A DNA stretch of 64,000 nucleotides from an uncultured Sphingomonadaceae bacterium (GTDB taxonomy: Bacteria; Pseudomonadota; Alphaproteobacteria; Sphingomonadales; Sphingomonadaceae). The DNA is taken from NCBI GenBank assembly GCA_947493215.1, contig CANLQE010000001.1, forward strand, positions 310,001 to 374,000, written 5' to 3'. Positions 9,424-18,157 of the stretch are shown piece by piece; within the stretch, counting starts at the first letter, position 1; each line of letters begins with the position of its first letter. The position numbers were made by a program, and so were the translations under genes. The notes beneath the pieces are model-generated. The model did no database searches, was not told the origin of the DNA, and worked only from the letters and a program-made list of their open reading frames with translations.

Positions 9424-10419
9424 ATGCGTACAGTTTCGGGCATTCAGCCCACGGGTAATCTCCATCTCGGCAATTATCTGGGCGCGATCAAAAACTGGGT
9501 GAAGCTGCAGAAAGAATCGGAATGCCTGTTCTTCCTTGCCGATCTGCACGCCATAACGGTCCCCAATGATCCAGCAGAATTGTCCGCCAATTGCCGGAAC
9601 ATGGTGGCCGCTCTGGTCGCTGCCGGAGTCGATACGCAAAAGTCCATCCTGTTCAATCAGGCGCGTGTGCCACAACATGCTGAACTAGCCTGGTTGCTGA
9701 TCTGCAATACGCCAATGGGCTGGCTCGACCGGATGACGCAGTTCAAGGAAAAGTCCGGCAAGCATAAACAACGCTCGTCACTGGGGCTCTATGGTTATCC
9801 GGTGCTGCAGGCCGCTGACGTGCTGATCTATCAAGCCACTCATGTACCGGTTGGCGAGGACCAGAAACAGCATCTGGAACTGGCCCGCGACATTGCGACC
9901 AAGTTTAACGGCGATACCGAAAAAGACGTCTTCACCCTGCCCGAACCCTATATCGGTGAAACCGCCGCGCGGATCATGTCGCTGCGTGATGGTGGGGCCA
10001 AAATGTCGAAATCGGATCCATCAGATTTAAGCCGGATCAACATGACCGATGATGATGACACCATCGCCAAGAAGATCAAAAAGGCGCGTACAGATGCCGA
10101 GCCATTGCCCGGCAGATTGGAAGATCTGAAAGACCGCGCAGAGGCGAACAATCTGGTCGGCATCTATGCCGCATTGGAAGACAGTACCCCGCAAGCGGTG
10201 CTGGACCAGCATGCCGGACAAGGCTTTGGGGCTTTCAAGCCGGCATTGGCCGACCTCGCTGTTTCCAAACTCTCCCCGATCCGCGATCGCTATGAAGAGC
10301 TGCGCCAAGATGAAAGCGCGATTGATGAGATTTTGCGGGATGGCGCTGAACGCGCGCAGGCTTTAGCACAGCCGACAGTTGACAAGGCTTATAACGCTTT
10401 GGGCCTATTGCGGGATTAA
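9424..10419 (+). CDS. trpS: Tryptophan-tRNA ligase
   Basis: Class Ic aminoacyl-tRNA synthetase charging tRNA-Trp. The 331 residues carry the HIGH-equivalent HLGN at 14-17 and KMSKS at 193-197, with VPVGEDQKQHLELARDIA between them. An AAGGA ribosome site lies within the end of murJ. The TAA stop shares bases with the stop of the converging AbgT gene (TTAA overlap). A murJ-trpS pair is common in alphaproteobacteria. Confidence 0.97.
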   Translation: MRTVSGIQPTGNLHLGNYLGAIKNWVKLQKESECLFFLADLHAITVPNDPAELSANCRNMVAALVAAGVDTQKSILFNQARVPQHAELAWLLICNTPMGWLDRMTQFKEKSGKHKQRSSLGLYGYPVLQAADVLIYQATHVPVGEDQKQHLELARDIATKFNGDTEKDVFTLPEPYIGETAARIMSLRDGGAKMSKSDPSDLSRINMTDDDDTIAKKIKKARTDAEPLPGRLEDLKDRAEANNLVGIYAALEDSTPQAVLDQHAGQGFGAFKPALADLAVSKLSPIRDRYEELRQDESAIDEILRDGAERAQALAQPTVDKAYNALGLLRD

Positions 10420-12038
10420 CTCGTAGGCGGCGGAGCAAATACCGGTGAGGATGGCCCCAATGGGATTTCAAACGCCACCCAGAGCATGATCAATGCGAGT
10501 CCTGCGCCGAGCAACCATAAGGCATAAGGCAACATCATTGCCGTAAGATTGCCGATCCCGAAATCCTTGTTCCAGCGTTGGCAGAAGATCAGAATGAGCG
10601 GGAAATAGACCATCAGCGGCGTGATAATATTGGTCGCGCTATCGCCGACACGATAAGCGGCCGTTGTGGTTTCAGCGCTTACCCCGATCAGCATGAGCAT
10701 CGGCACCAATATCGGTGCGAGCAGTGCCCATTTCGCACTGGCAGAGCCGACAAACAGGTTCATCACCGCCACGAATATAACGACCAGCGCCAATAATATC
10801 GGTGCAGGCAAGTCGAAACTTTGCAGCATTTCTGCGCCATGGACGGCAGTGATCAATCCGAGGTTGGACCAGCCGAACATCGCCACAAAATGCGCGACCA
10901 TGAAAGCGAGGACAAGGAAATAGGCCATATCTGCCATGCTGTCGCTCATCATCCTCACGAGATCACGGTGGGTTTTGATATTGCCAGCGCCTTTGCCATA
11001 TGCCCAGCCGGCAAGCAGGAAGAGCACGAAGAAACCAGCGACCAGCGATTGGTAAAAGGGCGTGAATTGCGCTTCCGGGGAAGCGGTTTCGTCGATCAAT
11101 GCGGTACCCGGACCAAAGGTCATCAACAGCCATAGGGCAATCACGCCTAGCGTCGCGAGGCCGGCATAGCGCAAGCCGCGTTTCTCGCCCTCTTCGAGCG
11201 GACGGTCTTGCGTATCATCGACAGTTTCGGTGCCATTCGCAGCATTCGCGCTGGGGTTGATCGAGCCGCTATACGTCCCCATCCGCGGTTCGATAATTTT
11301 GTCGGTAACATACCAGATGACGGGCAGAAAAACGAAGGTCATGACAAAGATAAAATACCAGTTGCCAGCGATATTAGCTTCCCAGCTGGGAAACACGGTT
11401 TCCGCCGCCGCTTGGGTAATCCCGAACAGCAATGCGTCAAGCTGCCCGGGGAAAAGATTGGCCGAGAACCCGCCCGAAACCCCGGCAAAGGCGGCTGCAA
11501 TTCCGGCAATCGGATGACGGCCAGCAGCAGCAAAAATTATGCCTGCGAGCGGAATCAATACGACATAGGCCGCGTCCGCCGCCAGATTGCCGAGCATCGC
11601 CACCAGCGCAACAATCGGCGTGAGCAAGAATGTCGGCGCATTGCGGACGCCAGCGCGCATGGCTGTTCCAAACAGACCCGATCGCTCCGCCACACCGGCC
11701 CCCAGCATTACTACCAAGACATAGCCCAGCGGATGAAAATGCGTAAAAGTCTTGGGCATCTCGACCCACAGCCGCCGGATATTATCGGCGGAGAACAGAC
11801 TGGTCGCAGCAATGACGGTGCGTTCACCCGTATCCGGGTTTATTGCGATAGGGTGTACAGCTGACCAGCCCAGCAGATCGGCAATAACCGACAAAGCGAC
11901 AACGAACAGGATCAGGTAGAAAAACAGAAAGACCGGGTCAGGAAGCTTGTTGCCGGTACGCTCAATCCATCCGAAAATTCCCGTGTTCAGGCTTTGCGCG
12001 CCGCCGCCTGTCCCGCCGTTTGCCTCGCCACTTGCCAT
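10416..12038 (-). CDS. AbgT-family transporter (p-aminobenzoyl-glutamate type)
   Basis: A 540-residue inner-membrane protein with roughly 12-13 hydrophobic segments. It carries AbgT family blocks: GWIERTGNKLPDPVFLF at the N-terminus, the GVSGGFSANLFPG loop, and VGSASAKWALLAPI with the RVGDSATNIITPLMVYFP motif near the C-terminus. Family members import p-aminobenzoyl-glutamate or export sulphonamide-like antimetabolites; the actual substrate is not shown by sequence. It stands alone, convergent with trpS, and a short dyad lies in its upstream region. Confidence 0.93.
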   Translation of the reverse strand: MASGEANGGTGGGAQSLNTGIFGWIERTGNKLPDPVFLFFYLILFVVALSVIADLLGWSAVHPIAINPDTGERTVIAATSLFSADNIRRLWVEMPKTFTHFHPLGYVLVVMLGAGVAERSGLFGTAMRAGVRNAPTFLLTPIVALVAMLGNLAADAAYVVLIPLAGIIFAAAGRHPIAGIAAAFAGVSGGFSANLFPGQLDALLFGITQAAAETVFPSWEANIAGNWYFIFVMTFVFLPVIWYVTDKIIEPRMGTYSGSINPSANAANGTETVDDTQDRPLEEGEKRGLRYAGLATLGVIALWLLMTFGPGTALIDETASPEAQFTPFYQSLVAGFFVLFLLAGWAYGKGAGNIKTHRDLVRMMSDSMADMAYFLVLAFMVAHFVAMFGWSNLGLITAVHGAEMLQSFDLPAPILLALVVIFVAVMNLFVGSASAKWALLAPILVPMLMLIGVSAETTTAAYRVGDSATNIITPLMVYFPLILIFCQRWNKDFGIGNLTAMMLPYALWLLGAGLALIMLWVAFEIPLGPSSPVFAPPPTS

Positions 12039-12119
12039 TGCGCCCGATCCCCGCCTGGTTGAACTTTAGACTTGTCCATAGCCATGCATACCCGCCAATC
12101 GTCAAGAATAATGATTGTT

Positions 12120-12136
12120 AATAGATAATATCTATT
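12120..12136. promoter_or_regulatory. Inverted repeat upstream of the AbgT transporter
   Basis: AATAGAT-aat-ATCTATT, a perfect 7-bp dyad with a 3-base spacer, sits about 82 bases upstream of the transporter start and 18 bases before the stop of the GNAT gene. It could be a repressor site or chance AT-rich symmetry. Confidence 0.35.
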
Positions 12137-12153
12137 GATGGCCCGCCCATGGC

Positions 12154-12768
12154 TCAATCATCAAAAGCCGCAAATACATCGGCCAACCCGATTGGCTTTT
12201 CCATCGCCCGCAAGGCATCTAATGTACTTTTGAGATCAAGGCGGTAATGGGCCACAGCGCCTTCACTGTGCGTTACTTTGGCGCCTAGTGCAGCGACGAG
12301 GCGCACGGCTTTCCGATTTTCCCGCATTACCGCGATATCCATTGTCCGCAGCCCTTTCTCGGCGCAATCCAAGAATAAGGCTGCAATGAGGACACGGGAC
12401 ACCCCTTTGCCGTGATAGTCATCCAGCACCGCAATAGCGAATTCGCCTGAAGACGGATCTTCCGGGTCCCTGATCGCATGGGCTGCGGCAATGCCGGGAT
12501 GGTCGTCCGCATCCATATCAACCACGCCCCATGCTATGTGATTGACGCCGTCGACAGCCGACAGGCGTTCGACCACCGATGGCGGGACTGTCTTGAAACC
12601 GGAAAAGAAGCGCAGATAGCGGGAGCGGTCCGATAGCTCCATGATGCCGCGCTCAATCTCATCCTGATCAGAGGGGTGCAATGGCCGCAGGCAAGCCTGC
12701 ATGCCAGAGCGCAGCTCGGTGACAATCACGCAGGGACGTTCGGGTTCTGTCTCGACTTGCTCTGACAT
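12154..12768 (-). CDS. GNAT family N-acetyltransferase
   Basis: A 204-residue acetyltransferase-fold protein. The acyl-CoA-binding segment reads LDDYHGKGVSRVLIAALF, equivalent to the Q/RxxGxG/A loop, and is preceded by a beta strand (GEFAIAVL). The N-terminal part LRPLHPSDQDEIERGIMELSD resembles the GNAT domain fused to acyl-CoA synthetases or stand-alone protein acetyltransferases. The substrate is unknown. It is upstream of, and co-directional with, the AbgT gene, 115 bases away. Confidence 0.82.
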   Translation of the reverse strand: MSEQVETEPERPCVIVTELRSGMQACLRPLHPSDQDEIERGIMELSDRSRYLRFFSGFKTVPPSVVERLSAVDGVNHIAWGVVDMDADDHPGIAAAHAIRDPEDPSSGEFAIAVLDDYHGKGVSRVLIAALFLDCAEKGLRTMDIAVMRENRKAVRLVAALGAKVTHSEGAVAHYRLDLKSTLDALRAMEKPIGLADVFAAFDD

Positions 12769-12937
12769 GGCTGGCCTTTTCGGGGGAGGAAGAACAGTGT
12801 TACGCTTATCAAAATTTGCATCCGGTTGATAGGATCACCCGTAAGCCAGTACCGAAGCAAAAAAAGCTGTCCTATGCGGTCAAGATTATGCCATTATTGC
12901 GTCAACAGATCGAAATGATTCTATCAGGAGAGAATAA

Positions 12938-13780
12938 ATGGCCACCGCAGTCAAAGACACCAGTAGCGCAATGCAGGTCGATGCAGGGTTCAACATTCCC
13001 GATCCGACGACTATTGACCGGCTTGAAGGCAAAGTCTCTGACGCGGAATGGAAATTGCGCTGTGATCTTGCCGCTACCTATCGGCTTTGCGCGATGCATG
13101 CGTGGACCGATCTGGTGTTCACCCATATATCCGCGCGCTTGCCCGATGAAGATGGCGAGGAGCGCTTTCTGATCAATCCATATGGCGTCATGTTTGACGA
13201 AATGACCGCCAGCGCGCTGGTCAAAATCGACCTAGAAGGCAATATCAAACAGGACACACCCTATTTCATCAATCCCGCCGGATTTACCATCCACAGCGCG
13301 GTGCACAGCGCCCGCGAAGATGCTGGCTGCGTAATCCATGTTCATACGCCTTATGGCATTGCGGTTTCTGTCCAGAAAGAAGGCCTGCGCCGCTACACAC
13401 AGTTTTCCATGCAGGTGCATGATGACCTCGCCTATCATGACTATGAAGGCATTGCGCTGGATCTCGATGAGCGTGAGCGTTTGATTGGCGATGTTGGCGA
13501 AAAAAATCTACTGATTCTGCGCAATCACGGCACGCTGACCATTGGCAAAAATTGTGCACTGGCATTCCTGCGCATGTATTTTCTAGAAAATGCCTGCAAA
13601 ACCCAGATTTTGGCGCAAGCCGTTGGCGGAGCAGAACATTTGCATGAGGAGCCGGAGGAAATGGGCAATCGCGTGCATCAGCAAACGGCACCCGCCTTTA
13701 TGCCCGGTCTTGGCGACAATCTCGTCTGGCCCGGCCTGATGCGCAAATTGAACCGCACTAATCCTGGGTTCGATCACTAG
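12938..13780 (+). CDS. Class II aldolase/adducin family protein
   Basis: A 280-residue protein with a class II aldolase fold: DLVFTHISARLP near residue 55-70, the zinc-binding HVHTPYG (His pair), and RNHGTLTIGKN further on. A long N-terminal segment precedes the domain. Family members are sugar-phosphate aldolases or epimerases, and many in this adducin-like subgroup lack a known substrate. The start is preceded by AGGAGAG with good spacing. It is a single gene, 76 bases before murA, with no pathway neighbours to suggest a substrate. Confidence 0.88.
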   Translation: MATAVKDTSSAMQVDAGFNIPDPTTIDRLEGKVSDAEWKLRCDLAATYRLCAMHAWTDLVFTHISARLPDEDGEERFLINPYGVMFDEMTASALVKIDLEGNIKQDTPYFINPAGFTIHSAVHSAREDAGCVIHVHTPYGIAVSVQKEGLRRYTQFSMQVHDDLAYHDYEGIALDLDERERLIGDVGEKNLLILRNHGTLTIGKNCALAFLRMYFLENACKTQILAQAVGGAEHLHEEPEEMGNRVHQQTAPAFMPGLGDNLVWPGLMRKLNRTNPGFDH

Positions 13781-13856
13781 CCACGGCTTTTGTAACTTTA
13801 CCGCTTTGATGGTTGCTCTCACTTGCGCGATCACACATTTTCGCTAAACCATCGCG

Positions 13857-15140
13857 ATGGATATTATATCAATTCGCGGCGGCAAAAAGCTGTCTGGCCC
13901 TATTCCGATTTCCGGCGCCAAAAACAGCGCTTTGACGCTGTTACCTTGCGCGCTTCTCACTGAAGAGCCGGTAACGTTGCGCAACCTGCCGCGGCTCGCC
14001 GATGTTGATAGTTTCGGCCATTTGCTCAATCAACTTGGCGTGTCGACCACCATTGAAGGTGCGCGGCCCGAAGATTTTGGCCGAGTGATGACGCTGAAAG
14101 CAGGGAAGATCACTTCGACCGAAGCGCCTTATGACATTGTCCGCAAAATGCGTGCCTCCATCCTCGTGCTTGGGCCATTGCTGGCGCGTGCTGGCGAATG
14201 CCGGGTGTCGCTGCCGGGTGGTTGCGCGATTGGTAACCGGCCGATTGACCTGCATCTAAAAGCGATTGAAGCGCTCGGCGCCATCATTGAAACCACCAGC
14301 GGCTATGTGACCGCGCGTCAGCCGGATGGCGGTCTGCCGGGCGGTGAATTTACCTTCCCAGTTGTATCGGTCGGTGCCACCGAAAATGCTTTGATGGCAG
14401 CCGTGCTCGCCAATGGCGAAAGCCGCCTGAGAAATGCCGCGCGGGAACCGGAAATCATTGATCTGTGCAATATGCTGGTAGCTATGGGCGCAGAGATTGA
14501 AGGCATCGGATCATCCGACCTAACGATTCACGGTGTTTCCCGTCTGCACGGCTGTACCTACCGGGTTATGGCCGACCGGATTGAAGCAGGCAGCTATGCC
14601 TGTGCGGTTGGCATTGCCGGCGGGGAAGTCGATCTGGTCGGCGCCAACGCTGATGAAATGGAAGCGACTCTTGCCGCGCTCACTGAAGCAGGCCTGCACA
14701 TCGAGCCCTATAACAAGGGTATCAAGGTAGCGGCCAACGGCACCCTAAAGCCTCTTACATTAGAAACCGCACCTTATCCTGGTCTTGCCACCGATATGCA
14801 GGCGCAGCTCATGGCGATGCTCTGCATGGCCGACGGCGCGAGCGTGCTGACCGAAACGATTTTTGAAAACCGTTACATGCATGTCCCCGAACTTAATCGG
14901 ATGGGCGCGGATATTGAGACCAAGGGCCGTACTGCTGTTGTCCGCGGCGTTACCAAAATGACCGGCGCTCCGGTCATGGCAACCGACTTGCGCGCATCGA
15001 TGAGCCTCGTGATAGCCGCGCTCGCCGCCGAAGGCGAAACCCAGTTGCAGCGCATCTATCATCTGGATCGCGGTTACGAACGGCTGGAAGAAAAATTGGC
15101 CGCTGTTGGTGCTGATATTGAACGGATCAGCGGCGACTAG
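13857..15140 (+). CDS. murA: UDP-N-acetylglucosamine 1-carboxyvinyltransferase
   Basis: First committed step of peptidoglycan synthesis: transfers enolpyruvate from PEP to UDP-GlcNAc. The 427 residues open with the substrate-binding ISGAKNSAL segment (Lys-Asn pair). They carry the catalytic Cys123 in [12 protein letters not shown], the target of fosfomycin in Cys-type MurA, and [13 protein letters not shown] near the C-terminus. Cys rather than Asp suggests fosfomycin-sensitive chemistry. There is no strong ribosome site, but the conserved MDIISIRGG start is clear. Confidence 0.97.
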   Translation: MDIISIRGGKKLSGPIPISGAKNSALTLLPCALLTEEPVTLRNLPRLADVDSFGHLLNQLGVSTTIEGARPEDFGRVMTLKAGKITSTEAPYDIVRKMRASILVLGPLLARAGECRVSLPGGCAIGNRPIDLHLKAIEALGAIIETTSGYVTARQPDGGLPGGEFTFPVVSVGATENALMAAVLANGESRLRNAAREPEIIDLCNMLVAMGAEIEGIGSSDLTIHGVSRLHGCTYRVMADRIEAGSYACAVGIAGGEVDLVGANADEMEATLAALTEAGLHIEPYNKGIKVAANGTLKPLTLETAPYPGLATDMQAQLMAMLCMADGASVLTETIFENRYMHVPELNRMGADIETKGRTAVVRGVTKMTGAPVMATDLRASMSLVIAALAAEGETQLQRIYHLDRGYERLEEKLAAVGADIERISGD

Positions 15141-15196
15141 ATCCTATTACCTAGCATTTATGGCAGCTTGCATGTCAGGCGCTTTTACCGTGTAGT

Positions 15197-15216
15197 CTCT
15201 CCGATAATAAGGAGAG
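15197..15216 (+). promoter_or_regulatory. Hairpin masking the ribosome site of the P450 cassette leader gene
   Basis: CTCTCC (15197-15202) and GGAGAG (15211-15216) form a perfect 6-bp stem with an 8-base loop. The right arm is the Shine-Dalgarno sequence of the SnoaL-like gene, 9 bases before its ATG. Pairing would hide the ribosome site, so translation could be tuned by structure. Confidence 0.35.
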
Positions 15217-15225
15217 GATGAGTCC

Positions 15226-15636
15226 ATGTTTTCAGGACCAATAGAAGATCGGCTGGCAATCCGGGAATTACACGACAGCTATTGCGACGCCGTATTACGG
15301 ACCGATCCTGTTGATTGGGGCGCATTGTGGACGGAGGATGCCGTCTGGTCACTCATGGGCACCGAAGTGGTTGGACGCGAAAATATCGTCAATCTCTGGA
15401 ATGGCGCGATGAGCCAATTTGATGCCGTCAGTTTTGTCGGCATACCCGGCAGCCTTGAAATTACCGGCGACACGGCAACCGGCCGCTATCAGACTCATGA
15501 AATATTGGTCGAAAAGGGACAGCCGCGCATTGCCGGCGGTCGCTATGACGACGAGTTCGTCAAAATCGACGGCCAGTGGCTCTACTCAAAACGTATATTC
15601 AATGTTGTCGCTCAATTGGGCGGCAATAAGCTTTAA
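15226..15636 (+). CDS. SnoaL-like (NTF2-fold) protein
   Basis: A 136-residue NTF2-fold protein. It starts IEDRLAIRELHDSYCDAV and has the typical WxALWTEDAVW segment followed by GRENI, then curved-sheet strands ending VAQLGG. Such proteins act as cyclases, isomerases, dehydratases or non-catalytic partners; here it is the first gene of the cassette with a monooxygenase-like protein, a P450 and an SDR, so an isomerase or hydratase step is possible. The function cannot be fixed from sequence. Confidence 0.8.
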   Translation: MFSGPIEDRLAIRELHDSYCDAVLRTDPVDWGALWTEDAVWSLMGTEVVGRENIVNLWNGAMSQFDAVSFVGIPGSLEITGDTATGRYQTHEILVEKGQPRIAGGRYDDEFVKIDGQWLYSKRIFNVVAQLGGNKL

Positions 15637-15649
15637 GGGAATTGGAATA

Positions 15650-15991
15650 ATGGCTAAAATAGTAATTGCGGCACATATTGATGTGGACCCGGCAACACGC
15701 GAAGAATGTCTGAAAAAGGCACAACCCTATATTGACGGCGCGCTCTCTCAAGAGGGCTGCCTGTGCTATAGCTGGGCGGCCGACATGAACAATCCGGCCC
15801 GCATCGAAGTGTTTGAGGAATGGACCGACGAGGAAGCGCTCGGACAGCATTTCAAGGACGTCCATTATGCAAGCATGCTTGCCCATATTGGCAGTTTCGG
15901 CCTGACCAATGCTGTCAGCGCAAAATATCGCGTTGATGCTGAGGGCCCGGTTTATAATGCAGAGGGTGTGCCGACACCCGCTTTTGACTAA
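15650..15991 (+). CDS. Antibiotic biosynthesis monooxygenase (ABM) domain protein
   Basis: A 113-residue dimeric alpha-beta barrel protein of the ABM/YgiN type: IVIAAHIDVDPATREECLKKA, then EEGCLCYSWAADMNNPARIEVFEEW-like strands and HFKDVHYASML. ABM proteins are cofactor-free monooxygenases of quinones or simply ligand binders. The start is set by AAGGGA 9 bases before ATG, although the frame is open upstream. It lies 13 bases after the SnoaL-like gene and 20 bases before the P450, so one transcript is likely. Confidence 0.82.
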   Translation: MAKIVIAAHIDVDPATREECLKKAQPYIDGALSQEGCLCYSWAADMNNPARIEVFEEWTDEEALGQHFKDVHYASMLAHIGSFGLTNAVSAKYRVDAEGPVYNAEGVPTPAFD

Positions 15992-16011
15992 CCCCCAATA
16001 GGAATCATGAC

Positions 16012-17259
16012 ATGAATGAAGCGGTCTCAAAATCTCTATTCCAACCAGATATATTGGTGGATCCATTTGATTTCTATGAAGAAAAACGGGCCAAAACGCC
16101 GGTCTTTCTCGATGAAGCCAGCGGCGCTTACATTGTATTGGACTATGGCCTGATATCCGAAGCCGTTGGCCGGCTTGATGATTTTTCCAACAATTTTACG
16201 GCCCTTTTATCCGGCGGAAAATCCGACGAAGAACTCGCAAACGACACAGAGATTCAGGAGATTCAAGCCAAAGGGTGGCCGCAGGTCAACACTTTGTTGA
16301 CCGCTGACCAGCCGGTACACACCCGCTTCCGCAAACTGGTCAATCTTGCCTTCTCCATGCCCAAGGTAAACAAGCTTGAAGACAATATCAGGGCAATGTC
16401 GACCGAGCTGATCGATGGTTTTATCGACAAGGGCGAATGCGAGTTCATGGAAGAATATGCCATTCCCATGCCTGTACGCACCATCGCCGTGCAGCTGGGG
16501 CTGGATGTTGCCGATGCCGGTACCATCAAACGCTGGACCAACGCCTTTGTTGATCGGCTGTCGGGCATGATGACGCGCGAACGGCAGCTGGAAACAGAAC
16601 GCGAAGTGGTCGAATATCAACACGCGCTAAAGGCCAATATGGATGATCGCCGCAAAGAAGCGAAAGACGACATTCTTTCCGATCTGGTCAATGCCCAGGT
16701 CGATGGCGAACGTCCGCTGGATGACGCGGAATCGCTCTCTATCGTCCAGCAGTTGATGGTGGCTGGTAACGAGACAACCACCGCCGCTTTGGGCGAAGGC
16801 CTTCGGTTGTTCGCAAGCAATCCTGATCAATATAAAAAGATTCAGGATGATCCGTCGCTTATTCCCAATGCCGTCGAAGAAGTATTGCGGATGTCGAGCG
16901 GCTCTTCGGGTATCTGGCGGGTCATGCATCGGGACGCGGAACTGGGTGGTGTCATGCTTCCTAAAGGGGCCATGGTGATGATGCGCTATCATGCCGCCAA
17001 TCGCGATCCCAAGCAGTTTGAGAACCCCAATGAATTTCAGGTGGATCGCAAAAATGCGCGGACCCATCTCGCCTTTGGTAAAGGCATCCACATGTGTGTC
17101 GGCAATATGCTGTCGCGCAAGGAAATGACCGTGTCCTTCCAGGAATTTGCCAAGCGGATTGACAATATCCGGATCAAAGAGGGCGCAGAACTGACCTATC
17201 CCCCCAATATGATGCTGCGCGGCCTGGCGAACCTGCCGCTCACTTTTGACAAACGCTGA
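16012..17259 (+). CDS. Cytochrome P450
   Basis: Soluble class I-type bacterial P450 of 415 residues without a membrane anchor. The I-helix oxygen-activation motif AGNETT is at 251-256, ExxR is in EEVLRMSSG, and the haem loop FGKGIHMCVG has Cys362 as thiolate ligand. It would hydroxylate a hydrophobic substrate using ferredoxin and ferredoxin reductase, neither of which is encoded in this window. The surrounding SDR could oxidise the resulting alcohol. The CYP family and substrate are not assigned. Confidence 0.95.
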   Translation: MNEAVSKSLFQPDILVDPFDFYEEKRAKTPVFLDEASGAYIVLDYGLISEAVGRLDDFSNNFTALLSGGKSDEELANDTEIQEIQAKGWPQVNTLLTADQPVHTRFRKLVNLAFSMPKVNKLEDNIRAMSTELIDGFIDKGECEFMEEYAIPMPVRTIAVQLGLDVADAGTIKRWTNAFVDRLSGMMTRERQLETEREVVEYQHALKANMDDRRKEAKDDILSDLVNAQVDGERPLDDAESLSIVQQLMVAGNETTTAALGEGLRLFASNPDQYKKIQDDPSLIPNAVEEVLRMSSGSSGIWRVMHRDAELGGVMLPKGAMVMMRYHAANRDPKQFENPNEFQVDRKNARTHLAFGKGIHMCVGNMLSRKEMTVSFQEFAKRIDNIRIKEGAELTYPPNMMLRGLANLPLTFDKR

Positions 17260-17282
17260 TAACAGGTAAAGGGGCTGATATT

Positions 17283-18053
17283 ATGGGCATGATGGACGGA
17301 AAAGTTGCGCTTATTTCCGGTGGCGCCGAGGGCATTGGCGGTACTGCAGGACAGCGCTTCGTCGAGGAAGGCGGGTCCGTCATGCTCGGCGATATCCAGC
17401 TTGAAAAAGCACAGGCCCATGCCGCTTCATTGGGTGATCGTGCCAGTGCAATCCAACTGGACGTGCGCGACCTTGATCAATGGCATGCGGCGGTAAAGGC
17501 AACGCAAGACAGGTTCGGCAAGATCACGACGCTATTCAATATCGCCGGAATTTCAGAACCCGGCGCGGTGGATGATGTCGATCTCGACAGTTGGAGCCGC
17601 ACCATCGACATTAATCTCAACGGCACATTTTACGGATGCCGGGCAGCCTTGCCGGCCATAGTGGCCAGCGATGAAGACGGATCCATCGTCAATGTCGGCT
17701 CCATGCTGGCCATGCGCCCGGGTTCTGCCATGGCGGCCTATTCTGCAAGCAAAGGCGCGGTCACGGCCTTGAGCAAATCATTGGCACTGCATTGCGCGGC
17801 ACAGGGTAATAAAGTGCGGGTAAACACCGTTCATCCCGGCGCTATCGATACGCCCATGTACCAACGCTATCTGGCCGCTTTTCCCGGCACCCATGAAGAA
17901 GCGGTCGTGGCCTTTAACTCCAACCATCCGATCAACCGCGTGGGTAAGGCAGAGGAAGTGGCCAATGCCATGATCTGGCTGTCCAGCGAAGGCGCAAGCT
18001 TTACCACTGCGAACGATATCACGATTGATGGCGGCGGCAGCTACCGTGAATAG
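17283..18053 (+). CDS. SDR family oxidoreductase
   Basis: A 256-residue classical short-chain dehydrogenase/reductase. The cofactor loop is SGGAEGIGG (12-20), a variant of TGxxxGIG. NVGSML supplies the Ser region, and the catalytic pair is Tyr153/Lys157 in YSASK. The C-terminus DITIDGGGSY is typical. Asp near the end of strand 2 (LGDIQLEK) favours NAD over NADP. It is the last gene of the SnoaL-ABM-P450 cassette and probably oxidises the alcohol made by the P450 (inference). Confidence 0.92.
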   Translation: MGMMDGKVALISGGAEGIGGTAGQRFVEEGGSVMLGDIQLEKAQAHAASLGDRASAIQLDVRDLDQWHAAVKATQDRFGKITTLFNIAGISEPGAVDDVDLDSWSRTIDINLNGTFYGCRAALPAIVASDEDGSIVNVGSMLAMRPGSAMAAYSASKGAVTALSKSLALHCAAQGNKVRVNTVHPGAIDTPMYQRYLAAFPGTHEEAVVAFNSNHPINRVGKAEEVANAMIWLSSEGASFTTANDITIDGGGSYRE

Positions 18054-18076
18054 GGCGGCGCGAATAGAGCGGACGC

Positions 18077-18103
18077 AAAAAGGGGCGGCTTAAACCACCC
18101 CTT
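18077..18103 (-). terminator. Rho-independent terminator of the 18158-18916 lipoprotein gene
   Basis: AAGGGGCGG (18080-18088) pairs with CCACCCCTT (18095-18103), with one mismatch and a 6-base loop. Read leftward the stem is followed by a TTTTT run (18077-18081 on the complement), so it best serves the leftward lipoprotein gene; it may also slow the rightward P450 cassette transcript. Confidence 0.75.
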
Positions 18104-18157
18104 CTTCAGCCAGATTAGTGAAATGCGAATATCTGGCGTCGGTAATTTCTAGCTGCT

